From contig OY759214.1 in NCBI GenBank assembly GCA_963662175.1, positions 74,908,037-74,972,036 of the forward strand: a stretch of DNA of 64,000 nucleotides. Reading direction: 5' to 3'. The notes beneath the pieces were generated by a model. That model was not told the origin of the DNA, did not search any database, and worked only from the letters and a program-made list of their open reading frames with translations. The stretch comes from Aradus depressus. Lineage: Eukaryota > Arthropoda > Insecta > Hemiptera > Aradidae. This document shows, one piece after another, positions 31,840 to 42,074 of the stretch. The first letter of the stretch is position 1. Each line of letters opens with the position of its first letter. The translations under genes were made by a program, and so were the position numbers.

Positions 31840-33075
31840 AGGTTTTACTTTCTAAGGCATACACGAAGTATAGGTGAAGTTATGTAATCGGTCAGAAATT
31901 CGATGCGGACTCGGTCTTCCAATATTGCAAAAAGAAATGTATGTCTATGTGTATGTGTCTGTGAACACGATAACTCCCAATAGAATGAATGTATCGACAC
32001 GAACGTTTATACAGTAAAATCCGATTATAACGATATTCAAGGGACTAAGAAAAATACATCGTTATATCCGGAACCAAACTGTTAAACCTACATACAAATG
32101 TATGGGCGTGTTAGTGAATCAAAAGGTGTTTTACAATGATCATAACAAGAAAGTTTACGTATTTTTATTTACTTTTTAAAATTTACTTACATACATTTGT
32201 AATTGTATACATAAATTATGTATACACATGATTACATATGTATTAACTTTCCACAAAAAAATCAGTTATTTTAGTTTGCTTGCTTTTTTTTAAGTATACA
32301 TTTTTGCTTACATAGTTATGAAGTTCCGGAGTCACGATCCCTACGGAGGCAAAGGAAAGACTAATCTGAAACTAAGAATATACGCACTAGAAGGGAAGAA
32401 GGGAGTTCGAAGAAAATTCGACAAGGGGGAAATGGTATGTTTGGAAATGGAATGACTCATTGCGCTCGGAAAGAGTAAACAAGAACCGTGTTTAAAACCC
32501 TTTTTTATAATGTTCGTATTTTTCATCCGTCCAAAACTCATACTGTTTTACCCAATTACGTATGCATGTGCGTATGTACATACATATTATATCGTTATAA
32601 CCGGAATGAAAAAAAAAACTTTTTCTTTTGTTTTAGATCGTTTTATAAGGGAATATAGTTACACCTAACATCGTTATATCCGGATTTATTTCTTCACTTT
32701 TAAATAGCAAGCCAAACTAGATACGGGTTTTACATCGTTATATCCGGAAAATCGTTATATCAGGAATCGTTATAAAAGGATTTTACTGTATGTGTATCTA
32801 GAACCCTCTCAAGACTACACCTATTGATTTACAGTCAAATCAGTCAAAGGGAAGGGAAGGAATAAAAGCCCTACTTAACACAAATGTCTTATAACTACCG
32901 ATATAATGAATGTATCGACAGAAAATTTTAGAAGATTTAGAAGCCCTTATGCAAGTCAATTACTGATTTTTAACTGAAACGGTCAATTAGTTTTTTAGCG
33001 AGTGAGAAAACTTAGTTGGTTAATTCGTGCTGGGGATGTACATTGCCGGTGGTTCACCAGCTTTACCCAAAAACA
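31840..33075 (+). repeat. M repeat interrupted by a Tigger-like element
   Basis: Left part 31,840-32,011 (gaagttatgtaatcggtcag), right part 32,789-33,075 ending gtacattgccggtggttcac; the pieces rejoin cleanly. Confidence 0.78.
32012..32788. mobile_element. pogo/Tigger-like non-autonomous element with TA target
   Basis: Ends cagtaaaatccgattataac and its near-complement (ataaaaggattttactg) are flanked by TA on both sides. It interrupts an M repeat whose halves rejoin (gtttata / tgtgtatctagaac). The phrase atcgttatatccgg is repeated several times near both ends. The 777-bp interior shows no transposase. Confidence 0.85.
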
Positions 33076-33089
33076 AAGGCAACCCCGAA

Positions 33090-33790
33090 AAAAATTTTGA
33101 CTAAATCAAGCAAACGCCTAAAAAAAAACAGTTTCAGAACAACATTTTAGGACTGTTTTCGGCATTTATCTCGCAAATCAGACGAAATATCGTGTTTCAT
33201 ACAAAATGTCTAATTTTTCTAAGATTGAAATATTTTCTACGGAAATTTATTTTACATTTTTCGGAGAGAGACATTAGTGATAAAACACATTAGCGATTGA
33301 AAATTCAATATTGTCACGTCAGGCCTCTCTGCCCTTAGTGCGCCTTACTTTGCCGGGGAAATTGTACAGGGCATCGGGAAGAAATTGAAGAAGTCCACTC
33401 ACTCCCAGTGCATAACATGTATTTTATATTAGTATCAGGACGCCACCCAACTCGCCCGGCCCACTACCCCTGGTGGCAGCCCCTATCTCTCCCCCGTCCA
33501 GACTCTAACTCTCTCTCGTCCAGACTGCCCTCGTCCAGCCTGAACTGTCCCCATCTCCCCACTCCCTCTCCAGGGTGTGAGTAGTGGTGGAAAGGTAGGC
33601 AGGAGCTGACAGTGGCCGATCGCCCAAGTCCCGGGTCCTCCGTTACAATATGAAAAATGTTTGCGAAAAACTGTTTTGCGTAAATCAAGCAAACTTCTAT
33701 ATGTATCGGTTTCAGTTACGACATTTTAGGACAATTCTCGGCATTTATTTTGCAAACCAGTCCTGCAAATATAAAATTTCATTCAAAATG
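33090..33790. repeat. Direct repeat flanking the candidate solo LTR
   Basis: aaatcaagcaaacg, gacattttaggac-type and ctcggcatttat phrases occur at 33,105-33,185 and again at 33,680-33,765 in the same order and strand. Confidence 0.65.
33312..33647. mobile_element. Candidate solo LTR
   Basis: A 336-bp GC-rich block starts tgtcacgtcagg and ends ccgttaca, with a 4-bp TSD atat on both sides (33,308-33,311 and 33,648-33,651). Its composition contrasts sharply with its flanks. No second copy is in the window. Confidence 0.55.
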
Positions 33791-33799
33791 TTTATTTTT

Positions 33800-34487
33800 T
33801 TTCTTATTTTTTTTTTTCTTCTAGGGCATTACCAGAATGCTCAGAGATAATACAAGTACAATCTTGTCTTCAATTCCATGAGGAAAAAACATTCATGAAA
33901 TTAAAGAATATTGTAAAATTACTGATTGTGGTTGAGGAAAGGCCATAATCTACGTTCATCAGCCACGGGAGTTTGAGAAAAACAAGAGATATCTCAAGTC
34001 GTAAAAAATCTAACTTCAAAAAAACAACAAAAAACAAAGTGCCTAATAAAAAGTTTGAAGTTTTACTTTGTATGTATTGAACAATTTCTAGTCAAGCTTT
34101 GTTTCACACAGTGGATAATTAAAAGAAACACGTTTAGTTTAGGGGAGGGGGGGGGGGGGGGGCTGAAGGTTTCATACAAATAACTTCATTAGAGGCGAAC
34201 TGAAGGGGAGGTACTTGGACTGTGAAATGATCTACAGAAACACAAATGAAATGAAGATATTCTTTCCTTTTTTTTTTTTTCTTTTCTTAAGGAGAATGGT
34301 AAAAGTAAGGAAGGAGAAAAAAGGGAAGACTATTAACTGAAGTTGATTATAGGGCTGACCCGAGTCCATTAGTTGAAAGAAGTAACATGTAAATTGAGGT
34401 AATCTGAGCTGTGGATCCAGACAACAACAGCTCTGGGGCATGGCTTCAATCTCCGTCTTAACTTGTTTCACCCTAGAAGGCTGGTGT
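33800..34487. other. Intronic segment with poly(G)
   Basis: Poly(G) at 34,146-34,162; no genes or elements recognised. Confidence 0.5.
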
Positions 34488-34645
34488 ACACCTAGGGATC
34501 TTTAACGAGTATCTGACATCACACAGGTTCGAGACCATAGCTTACTCAAGGTTTTTACCTCCCGGATAAAAGACCTCGATCTGGTTTTGAACCCGCGATC
34601 TTGAACTCAGTAGGAATGTATGATACCTCTGAGCTAGGGATGGAT
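34488..34645 (-). mobile_element. SINE-A fragment, minus strand, 5' half
   Basis: tctttaacgagtatctgaca through the head region; the 3' half is absent. Confidence 0.7.
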
Positions 34646-34917
34646 CTACAGTACCTCAGGCGTTTTTTTAGAATGAGATTCTAATTCAGATTCACAAATT
34701 CGTCAATTATAATTTAAAATGGCATGTTTTATAACTTCAGAAAACGGGAAGTGTGAGGTACACACCCAGGTATCTTTTGCTCTACAACTTTATAGTTTCA
34801 GGAATTAGCTCCAGACTGCGGCATGTTCTAGGTCAAAAAATAAATTAGTTTCCTAATTCTATATATATATTACTAGCTGAATATCGAAACCCAGCCAGGT
34901 TTTGCTATAAGAAATGT

Positions 34918-35128
34918 GAAAACACCTTGAGGACACCGTCCTTCGGATGGGACGTCTCGAGCCTGTATGATGTCAAATACTCGTTGAAGTCCTCTATCCT
35001 AGGTAACTAAACCTCGAAAAATGTAGCAATCCCTGAATTGGACTCATGGTCTATCAAAGCAACAAAATATCCTGGTACCTGGTAGGGCTATAGGACCTCC
35101 CAGTTAAAGCCCGGGCATGAGTCACAAC
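34918..35128 (+). mobile_element. SINE-A lacking the tRNA head
   Basis: Body from caccgtccttcggatggg to gcccgggcatgagtcacaac; ends about 140 bases before the Asp189 exon. Confidence 0.75.
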
Positions 35129-35265
35129 CTCTCGGCGCACATTAGGTTTCAATCCTTCCAGTACGAACAAGATCTCTCCCTTGGCCTTTGACATGGTATA
35201 ATTTAGAATTTAAACACTTATTACTCAATGGATTTATTTTACAAGATGTTTAATTTTTTTTTCAG

Positions 35266-35391
35266 GTAACAGTTCCAATTCTGAGTAACGAGAAATGTAA
35301 ATCTATGTTCCTACGTGCTGGGAGACACGAATTCTTCCCCGACATCTTCATGTGTGCTGGATTCGATGATGGTGGTCGGGACGCATGCCAG
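35266..35391 (+). CDS. Sb: Stubble-like protease, exon with primary-specificity Asp
   Basis: After an 11.3 kb intron the acceptor tttcag opens on VTVPILSNEKCKSMF, followed by RHEFFPDIFMCAGFDDGG and RDACQ. The Asp six residues before the catalytic serine (DACQGDS) is position 189, which predicts trypsin-like cleavage after Arg or Lys. The exon is exactly 42 codons, phase 0 on both sides. The donor is cag|gtatcc. Confidence 0.93.
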
Positions 35392-35464
35392 GTATCCGAT
35401 CTGTCTATATAATTCTAATTTTTAACTGTCATTTAAGTTAACGCATCAATTCAATTTTTACTTT

Positions 35465-35740
35465 CTAAGCTAAACAAAGTATAAGAGAAGTTATGTAATT
35501 GGTCAGAAATTGGATTGTAATTTCCTAATTAACGATAACTCCCGATAGAATGAATAGACACGAAATTTTATATGAGGGCCTAGCACACCATAAATTGATT
35601 AATGTCACCTATTGATTTTCAGCCACAGCGGTCAGAGGGAAGGGGCTTAAAACATTGAAATTTTAATTTTTACATTTAAATCAAAAACCACATAAGGAAG
35701 AACATACCTTTTTAGCCGAGAAGAACAGGGAGTGAGGGAT
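35465..35740 (+). repeat. M repeat fragment
   Basis: gaagttatgtaattggtcag and gataactcccgatagaatga, 70 bases after the Asp189 exon. Confidence 0.7.
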
Positions 35741-35744
35741 GTGG

Positions 35745-35940
35745 GGTTAACTACGAGGTCATATGGCTCTTTCGTCGCTCTAGTAATCATGGCCCGACTC
35801 TACTGTGGTAGTCTTAAATTTTGGCAAGCCAGGTATATTCACCTAGGATAGGGGTCTTTAACGAGTACCTGACATCGCACAGGCTCGGGACCGTCACTTA
35901 ACGTCCCATCCGAAGGACGGCGTATTCAAGGTCTTTTTCA
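35745..35940 (-). mobile_element. SINE-A fragment, minus strand
   Basis: Runs from ttaactacgaggtcatatgg to cccatccgaaggacggcg; the tRNA head is missing. Confidence 0.78.
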
Positions 35941-36000
35941 GGTTCAAGATTTTTTATCGCTACTACCCGCGCCCTGTATTTATTGACACATATACAGACA

Positions 36001-36142
36001 TCCAGCTCAGTGGTATGCGTGCTTGTCTTCTGAGCTTAAGAACGTGGGTTCGAAACCCGACCGAGGCCCTTAGTTTATTTCATCTGGGAGGTAAAATAAA
36101 CTTAAGCTCGCCGTCCTTCGGATGGGACGTTAAGCGATGGTC
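36001..36142 (+). mobile_element. SINE-A, head and first body third
   Basis: ccagctcagtggtatgcg, B box ggttcgaaacc and ccgtccttcggatgggac, then an abrupt end at gatggtc. Confidence 0.85.
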
Positions 36143-36228
36143 ATCTATAATAATTATTATAATAGAATATATCCGCATCTAGAGACGATAGAATGATTCT
36201 GATTTCAGATTAGGATTCAGCGTAAAAT

Positions 36229-36432
36229 TTTTTTTTTTTTTGCTTTATGTACGATGCATATTTAGCCATGTCACTGTGCTATCTAGTTATTTACGACATC
36301 CATGGCCCCGGGAGGTAGTTCTATTCTACGAAATAAAACTCACTCAAGGACCAGGATTCGAACCCGCAAACCAAGGTGAGACCATGCGACCAAAGCCCTA
36401 CGTTCTAGCCCACACGGCCACAATGGCTCCTG
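36229..36432 (-). mobile_element. SINE-B, full-length
   Basis: Head complement cacggccacaatggctcc, B-box complement gattcgaacccgc, and tail with tatgtacgatgcatattta next to poly(T). Same tail type as the copy at 13,155. Confidence 0.85.
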
Positions 36433-36531
36433 AAAAAAGAATGTTTTGAAACATAGTATTCCACTCACCAGTTTTTTTTTCAAAAATTTAGATGTATGTA
36501 TATGTGTATGTATACATTTAAATGTTTGACT

Positions 36532-37078
36532 ACTACTTCAAAAGCACATTATTCTGTATAATTGTCGACGGTGAATCACCTGCAATGCGCTTCTCCAGAT
36601 GTAGATTTGTACACTTAGTTTTGTTTTTTGTTTTCAGTTATTGTCTTGTGATAGATAAATTCCACATAATTCTAGTCATAATATTTGTATATTATTGTAA
36701 ACATAGACAAAGACATAGACGAAGTACGATATTTAAATATTGTATAGTAATAAATATAATGCTAAGCTCTGTGTATACTATTCTGGTTTCCCCTCCGCGA
36801 ATTATTATAAATGGGGGATATGAAGAAAGACAAACATACTTAACTGGGGCTTGATGCTTTGTTGGCATTACAAGTCAGCGTATGGTTCCCCTCGTTAAGT
36901 TTGGGTTTGCTAAGCAGTTAAGGCATGGTGTTATCGTCCACTGTTCCTAGCCTTGCCTAATTTAGTTTATGTTCATGTTGCTACTTTAATTGCTCATTTA
37001 GTTATAACTACTTCAAAAGCACATTATTCTGTATAATTGTCGACGGTGAATCACCTGCGATGTACTTCCCCAGCACGA
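36532..37078. repeat. Pair of about 50-70-bp direct repeats 478 bp apart
   Basis: acttcaaaagcacattattc and cgacggtgaatcacctgc occur at 36,535-36,585 and 37,011-37,063. The second copy continues into an M-type end (tacttccccagcacgaatta). Confidence 0.75.
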
Positions 37079-37252
37079 ATTAATCAACTATGATTCACAT
37101 TAGTCTTTTTAGAAAGAGGTTTCTGAATCCTCATACTACATTTTGTGTTGATGCATTAATTTTTTCGGCAGTTATTGGAGATTGCTTTCAGGTGAATATA
37201 AAAAAAATGCTACATGCTTTATTTTTATAAGGCTACATGCTTTATTTATATA

Positions 37253-37667
37253 TGCTCAATTTTTGATCAATTTGGATGAAACTAGGTGCAAAATATCTGT
37301 GAAAGCTCTCTTTTATCAGGTAACTGCAGGTTTCACAATGAAGATATTATATGCCAATTGACAGCTTCCAAAACCCCGCGAAAATTGTAAAAAAATTCAT
37401 TTTTTTGTCTAAGTTTTTGTTAACGGATTTTTACAACTTAAATGAATGTTTTTATGGGTAGCTAATTACGAATTCAATATTTATTTTAGCCAAAAGTGGT
37501 CCTAATGTTGTCATTTTGGCCTAAAGTGGTCCAAATTCAATACATTGGCTATTTTTGCCACTGGCATATAATACCTTGATTGTGTAACCCGCAGTTATCT
37601 GATGAAAAGCCAGCTTTCACAAATATTTTGCACCTAGTTTCATCCAAATTGATCAAAAATTGAGCGG
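37253..37667. mobile_element. Palindromic foldback element
   Basis: Arms of about 110 bases (37,253-37,365 and 37,558-37,667) share tgatcaatttggatgaaact and its complement; gccaaaagtggtcc-like phrases repeat in the middle. Non-coding. Bounded on the right by SINE-A. Confidence 0.7.
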
Positions 37668-37708
37668 GGGCTCAAATTTTGAAAATCAAAATTTATAATT
37701 TTCACACT

Positions 37709-38048
37709 GTGCGCCGGTAGCTCAGTGTTACGCGTACTTACCTTCTGAGCTCAAGCTCGTGGGTTCGAAACCTGACCGAAGTCCTTAGTTTTTTTTATCT
37801 GGGAGGTAAAATAAACTTAAGCATGCCGTTCTTTGGATGGGACGTTAAGCGATGGTCCCTAGCCTGTACGATGTCTGGTACTCGTTAAAGACCCCTACCC
37901 TAGGTGAATAAAAATTTAGGGTAAGCAAAATTTAAGACTCCCACAGTAGAGTCGGGCTTATGTCCACCAGAATGGCGAAAGAGCGCTCTGGTAGTAGGCG
38001 ATATGACCTCGTAGTTAAAGCCCGGGTATGAGTCATAAAACCTAATCT
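37709..38048 (+). mobile_element. SINE-A, full-length
   Basis: Complete copy (gcgccggtagctcagtg to gagtcataaaacctaatc), directly right of a palindromic foldback element. Confidence 0.92.
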
Positions 38049-38188
38049 ATATTAGTAAGTAATTAACATATTCATATCTGGGCGTTCCTTTTCGCTCTGG
38101 CATGCACCCTTTGCGCATCCTAAATTTTCTTTACTGAAGGACCATTTTGTAGTAGCTACAAATTGATGAATAAAATGGGCGCGAAATA

Positions 38189-38295
38189 AGTCAGGTACTC
38201 GTTAAAGCTTACCAGAAGGACTAACTACACCTGGGTAGGCATAGTTGAGGACTCTCATTAACTCCAACAGTGTGACGAAAGAGCGCTTTGGTAAC
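38189..38295 (+). mobile_element. SINE-A fragment, 3' half
   Basis: gtcaggtactcgttaaag through tgacgaaagagcgctttgg; diverged. Confidence 0.65.
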
Positions 38296-38571
38296 AAAAA
38301 CAATGAAGAAAAATGATTTTTTTCATTTTTGACAACCAACTTCAACCACGTTAGTTATAGTAAATATTAATTTAATATATATTTTGCTAATTTCAATCAT
38401 GTTTGACCTACGTTCGTAATTATAATCCTGAGTATGAAATAAAATTGACTTTGGGAACCCAAGGTTCTAGAAAGTGGTTGTAAAGTGGTCAAAATCACTT
38501 TTCGCCTGCCGGCTATTTGTTGTTTTTGGGGTAGCTGAAGAAAAACATTATTTAAGAATGTATGTCTGAAT

Positions 38572-38862
38572 GTCGGGGCACTGGTCTATAGACCCAGGAG
38601 CTCCGAAGGTCTGGACGGCCGGCACTACATGCAGACCTTCCTTCAGGAGCCTCCACTCCAGTCACTGGTCGGCGCTATGAATATTGTTTTGGGTGATGTG
38701 GTCCGGCGGTGCCTCCGGCTGTCCCCCGACTTGGCTGGGGCCGCTTGCTTGGGCCCTCTGTCTTTGGCAGAATTATATTTTATAGTGTAGTTTTAAGAAT
38801 AGCAATGGCTCTAGTGTGGTGTCTGCCGAGGCCAAAAAGAAAGAAAAAAAAAATGTCTGAAT
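38572..38862 (+). mobile_element. 3' end of a non-LTR retrotransposon
   Basis: A GC-richer piece ends in gtggtgtctgccgaggcc followed by an A-rich tail at about 38,838-38,855. No clear protein was recognised, so it appears to be a 3' UTR. The last 25-30 bases match the tail of the SINE-B copy at 41,581-41,788, as expected for a LINE that supplies the machinery for a SINE. Confidence 0.55.
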
Positions 38863-39062
38863 GTTAAACTGGAAAAAAATTGCTACCTTTTTTTTTTTTT
38901 AAACAGAGTATTTTTAATAATAAGAAACACCTGGTTCTTCCTAATTCATAAAAAATCCCTTACAGAGTCTGAAATACAAAAAAATGAACCAGTCTAACAG
39001 CTAAATTGTATCTATCTATTTGCCACACATATTGTTAATTTGATTGTTTTTGTATTTTGCAG

Positions 39063-39221
39063 GGAGACTCCGGTGGTCCATTACAAGTTCGTGGGAAGGA
39101 CGGACGATACTTCTTGGCTGGGATCATCTCCTGGGGGATTGGGTGTGCGGAGGCCAACCTACCCGGTGTCTGTACAAGGATATCAAAATTTGTACCCTGG
39201 ATTTTGGAAACGGTCACATGA
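39063..39221 (+). CDS. Sb: Stubble-like protease, terminal exon with catalytic Ser
   Basis: The acceptor ttgcag opens on GDSGGPLQV, giving the catalytic serine (Ser195), then [18 protein letters not shown] and [14 protein letters not shown], ending at TGA 39,219-39,221. The glycines expected for an open trypsin-like S1 pocket are present. The VCTR motif has a cysteine where most trypsins have Tyr (VYTR), so this domain has one cysteine beyond the standard set. The catalytic triad, activation site and Asp189 are all intact across the exons, so the gene is probably functional. Confidence 0.94.
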   Translation, partial: GDSGGPLQVRGKDGRYFLAGIISWGIGCAEANLPGVCTRISKFVPWILETVT

Positions 39222-39264
39222 CCAGAAGTCATCACGACGGGAAGTGATCCTAACTTTTGGTACT

Positions 39265-39270
39265 AATAAA
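39265..39270 (+). terminator. Poly(A) signal of the Stubble-like gene
   Basis: AATAAA lies 44 bases after the stop codon (tactaataaagag), with cleavage expected near 39,285-39,300. This implies a very short 3' UTR. Further AATAAA-like sequences exist near 40,030, so a longer 3' UTR form cannot be excluded. Confidence 0.6.
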
Positions 39271-39299
39271 GAGTCTTAGACGCTGTCGAGTTGGATCGA

Positions 39300-40562
39300 C
39301 CATAGACTGACACTTGTAAAACACAATCAAAGAAGAAAATTTGGAACCATTGTGAAGATGTACTCGTAGTTTTTTTTTTTATGCCGTAGTGTCCTAAATT
39401 GTTTATTCGTCTAATTGTATGTTAGGTCGGTTCTGTAACATGTGTAATGCGTTTCAAAAACATCAGCCTATTTTTTTTATAATATCAAAACACGCCCGAG
39501 CAGTGGTGAATTTGTTAGAGCTGCTTGATCACCCCTCACTAATTTACTTTTAGGACGAACATCCGCTTCGCGAACAGTACACGATTGAATAGTATCTAGG
39601 TATCATTCTTCAAGCGTTTTAGAAGTATGAAGATGAGCGGTAAATTTGTGAATTTAAGTGTCTTTGAAGCGATATAACTCTCGAGAATTTTTATCATGGA
39701 TTTTCGATTGAAATCCTAGGAACTTCGGGCGACTGCCGTTCCATCTTGAAGTGGGTTGGAAGAGATTTACTCTCTGGATCCTTTTTTATATAATATTCTC
39801 TTTAAAGAACCATATTAAATCTTGGCAAAATTTAGAACGTCCACATTAGAGTCGGGCTCATGTTCACTAGAGCGACGAAAGAACATTCTGGTAGTAGGCG
39901 ATATGAGTCACGAACAACAGCAACACACTTTGTTATTTCTTATATGTCGTGTAATAAATTTATATTCATCAGTATTGTCATATACATATGTAAGTTTACT
40001 GTTGTAAATATTATACATACATTTTATATCAATAAAAACTATTGTAGAATTATAGTCAAATTATATGTGTAATATTTTTCTTCGAAATGTGGAAACGTGC
40101 GCGCGATTGTACAGTGTAGATTAATTGATAAAAATGCAACTAAATAGATTTGTGTAAATCTAAATAATCTATGTAAATTATTTGTACATTTATTATAAAT
40201 GTATACATAAGGCAATTATCAAAAATAATATATTAGCCATGATATCATTTTTATGGAGTTATCTATTATTCCCTACATTCCCAGAAACCTTATAGTTTTT
40301 TCCCTTCAAATAACCGGTTGTTATTTTTGGCTGGATGAATCTCTATTCATGACCATGAAACTTCTACTAACCTAGGGGAAAAATTGAAACTTTACATCCA
40401 TCTAATTACACATTCATTTTTAATTATTTTTAGACTAACTTTATATTCTTAAAACATAAAACATTCATTTTTGTAAATTGATGCAAAATGAAAAAAAAAA
40501 AAAAAAAAAAACTGTACAAAAGATAACATTATGAACAAGTAGAAAAGTCATAGGAATAAAAT
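39300..40562. other. Region downstream of the protease gene
   Basis: Possible extended 3' UTR, a SINE-A fragment at 39,824, and a poly(A) run at 40,490-40,510. No gene seen. Confidence 0.5.
39824..39912 (+). mobile_element. SINE-A fragment, 3' third
   Basis: gcaaaatttagaacgtcc through agtaggcgatatgagtcac, about 600 bases after the protease stop codon. Confidence 0.7.
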
Positions 40563-40761
40563 ATGTCTTCCCACTGTTTTATTGTAGACCAGAACAGGTT
40601 TTCAACGCAACAGCGTCATCATCAGTGGTTCATCCCACCCACACAGCACAGCGGTTAGAAGCCAGTTGTCTTTTAACCGCTGTGCTATGTGGGTGGGATG
40701 AACCACTGATGATGACGCTGTTGCGTCGAAAACCGGTTCTGGTCACAGTGGGAAGACAACA
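40563..40761. mobile_element. Palindromic foldback element with hammerhead-like cores on both strands
   Basis: Inverted arms run from atgtcttcccactg at the left to cagtgggaagacaacat at the right, around a short spacer near 40,660. Shared blocks include accactgatgatgacgctg and its complement. Arm identity is very high, suggesting recent origin or gene conversion. Confidence 0.8.
40706..40745 (+). ncRNA. Hammerhead-ribozyme-like motif
   Basis: Perfect CTGATGA (40,706-40,712), one extra T, a perfect 5-bp stem GACGC/GCGTC with loop TGTT, GAAA (40,728-40,731), the self-complementary ACCGGT as a possible dimeric stem III, and ACCA/TGGT flanks as a possible stem I. Two single-base insertions relative to the textbook hammerhead keep this at candidate level. 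The left arm holds a minus-strand copy with one stem change. Confidence 0.45.
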
Positions 40762-40865
40762 TCTTTTATTTCTATGAGAAATCTCGCCCCACAACATCTT
40801 ACTATCACATATGAAGTAGAAAAGTCGTCGATATATCACCGGCTATGTACATCCACCACGAAATA

Positions 40866-40972
40866 CTCAATTAGGACTCGCACTCATGTCCACCAGAGAT
40901 ACGAAAGAGCGCACTGGTAGTAGGCGATATGTATTTTAATCCCAGGGATGAGTCACAATAACTAACAAACAA
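40866..40972 (+). mobile_element. SINE-A fragment, 3' third
   Basis: actcatgtccaccagagata through gatgagtcacaataactaac. Confidence 0.7.
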
Positions 40973-41034
40973 CATGGCCTAAAGTCTATTATATCAGCTG
41001 GCAACATTTTGAGTCGAGGATTCATTAGTGTCTA

Positions 41035-41345
41035 GGCCCTTTCTCTGATCCCTCTTTCCCCTATTTCGCAGAAAATACATTGGAAGTTATTGGGAATTTT
41101 TAGTTGAGACCCCCCCCCCCGATCTCCCTCCCACCCCTTGAGCCAATTTGTCTCTCAATTCGTAGTTGTCGTCCTTTTGGAATTTTAGATACCTATATAA
41201 AATTTCGTGATGATACGTTCATTCTATCGGGAGTTATATTTTTCACAGACAAACACACTTTTTTTTTTTTTTTGGAATCATAAAACATGTAGTTCCGGTG
41301 GAAACTCAGCATCGAATTTCCGACCTATTATACAACTTCTTCTAC
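41035..41345 (-). repeat. M repeat fragment
   Basis: gatacgttcattctatcggg and gaaactcagcatcgaatttc; contains poly(C) at 41,109-41,120. Confidence 0.68.
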
Positions 41346-41580
41346 CGAGTGTTTCAAGTTTCCCACTGCTTTTCTTTTCTAAAAAGTTACCTCAATTTCT
41401 CTAATCAGAAAAATATACTTGTATATTTCTTATTGAATAAGATATATTTTAAAATAGTGTTTAATAAGAACAAGTAACGAATGTAGAACTTAAGCAGCAA
41501 TGCCAGTGTATAGCTGAGCTAAATTATGATGGGGATAGGTGAGTTTCTTCGTAGACTGATCGTAACTGGCCCTAGCTCTG

Positions 41581-41788
41581 ATTTTTTTTTTTTTTGTTTT
41601 TTTAATTTGGCCTCGGCAGACACCACACTAGCCATCTATGTGTTATTATCTAGTTATTTTTACGACATCCATGGCCCCGGGAGGGAGTTCTATCTACGAA
41701 ATAAAACTCACTACCGGACGGGATTCGAACCCGCAAACCACGACTAAAGCCCTACCGCTCTAGCCCGCACGGCCACCATGACTCCTAG
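41581..41788 (-). mobile_element. SINE-B, full-length, with LINE-shared tail
   Basis: Head complement gcacggccaccatgactcc and B-box complement gattcgaacccgc. Its tail, ggcctcggcagacaccacac on this strand, differs from the other copies and matches the 3' end of the LINE fragment at 38.8 kb. Confidence 0.87.
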
Positions 41789-42074
41789 CTCTGATTTAGT
41801 TGTCATGTTACGTTACTGTTGCCACACGAGGTTGTAATCAAATAATATCAAATGTTATAATTGTTCGTTCTAAATTATTGTCAACAAATTTTAGGTAATA
41901 AGTGAGCTTTAAAATAATTTTGAATATCCAAAATTATTCCGGATTCTTTATATTTTAATTACACGAATATCATATTTCGAAAAGATTAATTATAACAAAT
42001 GAATTATAAATGAATAAATCATCGATTTAAAAGCAAATTTGTATTTAACAAAACACAAATCCAGACGCCAGATT

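Noticed and set aside
36522..36854. 110-codon plus-strand ORF
   Set aside because: Starts inside one of the direct repeats, is hydrophobic AT-rich translation and shows no family motif or splice context.
40563..40761. Calling a canonical, active hammerhead ribozyme
   Set aside because: One or two inserted bases break the standard core geometry; kept only as hammerhead-like.
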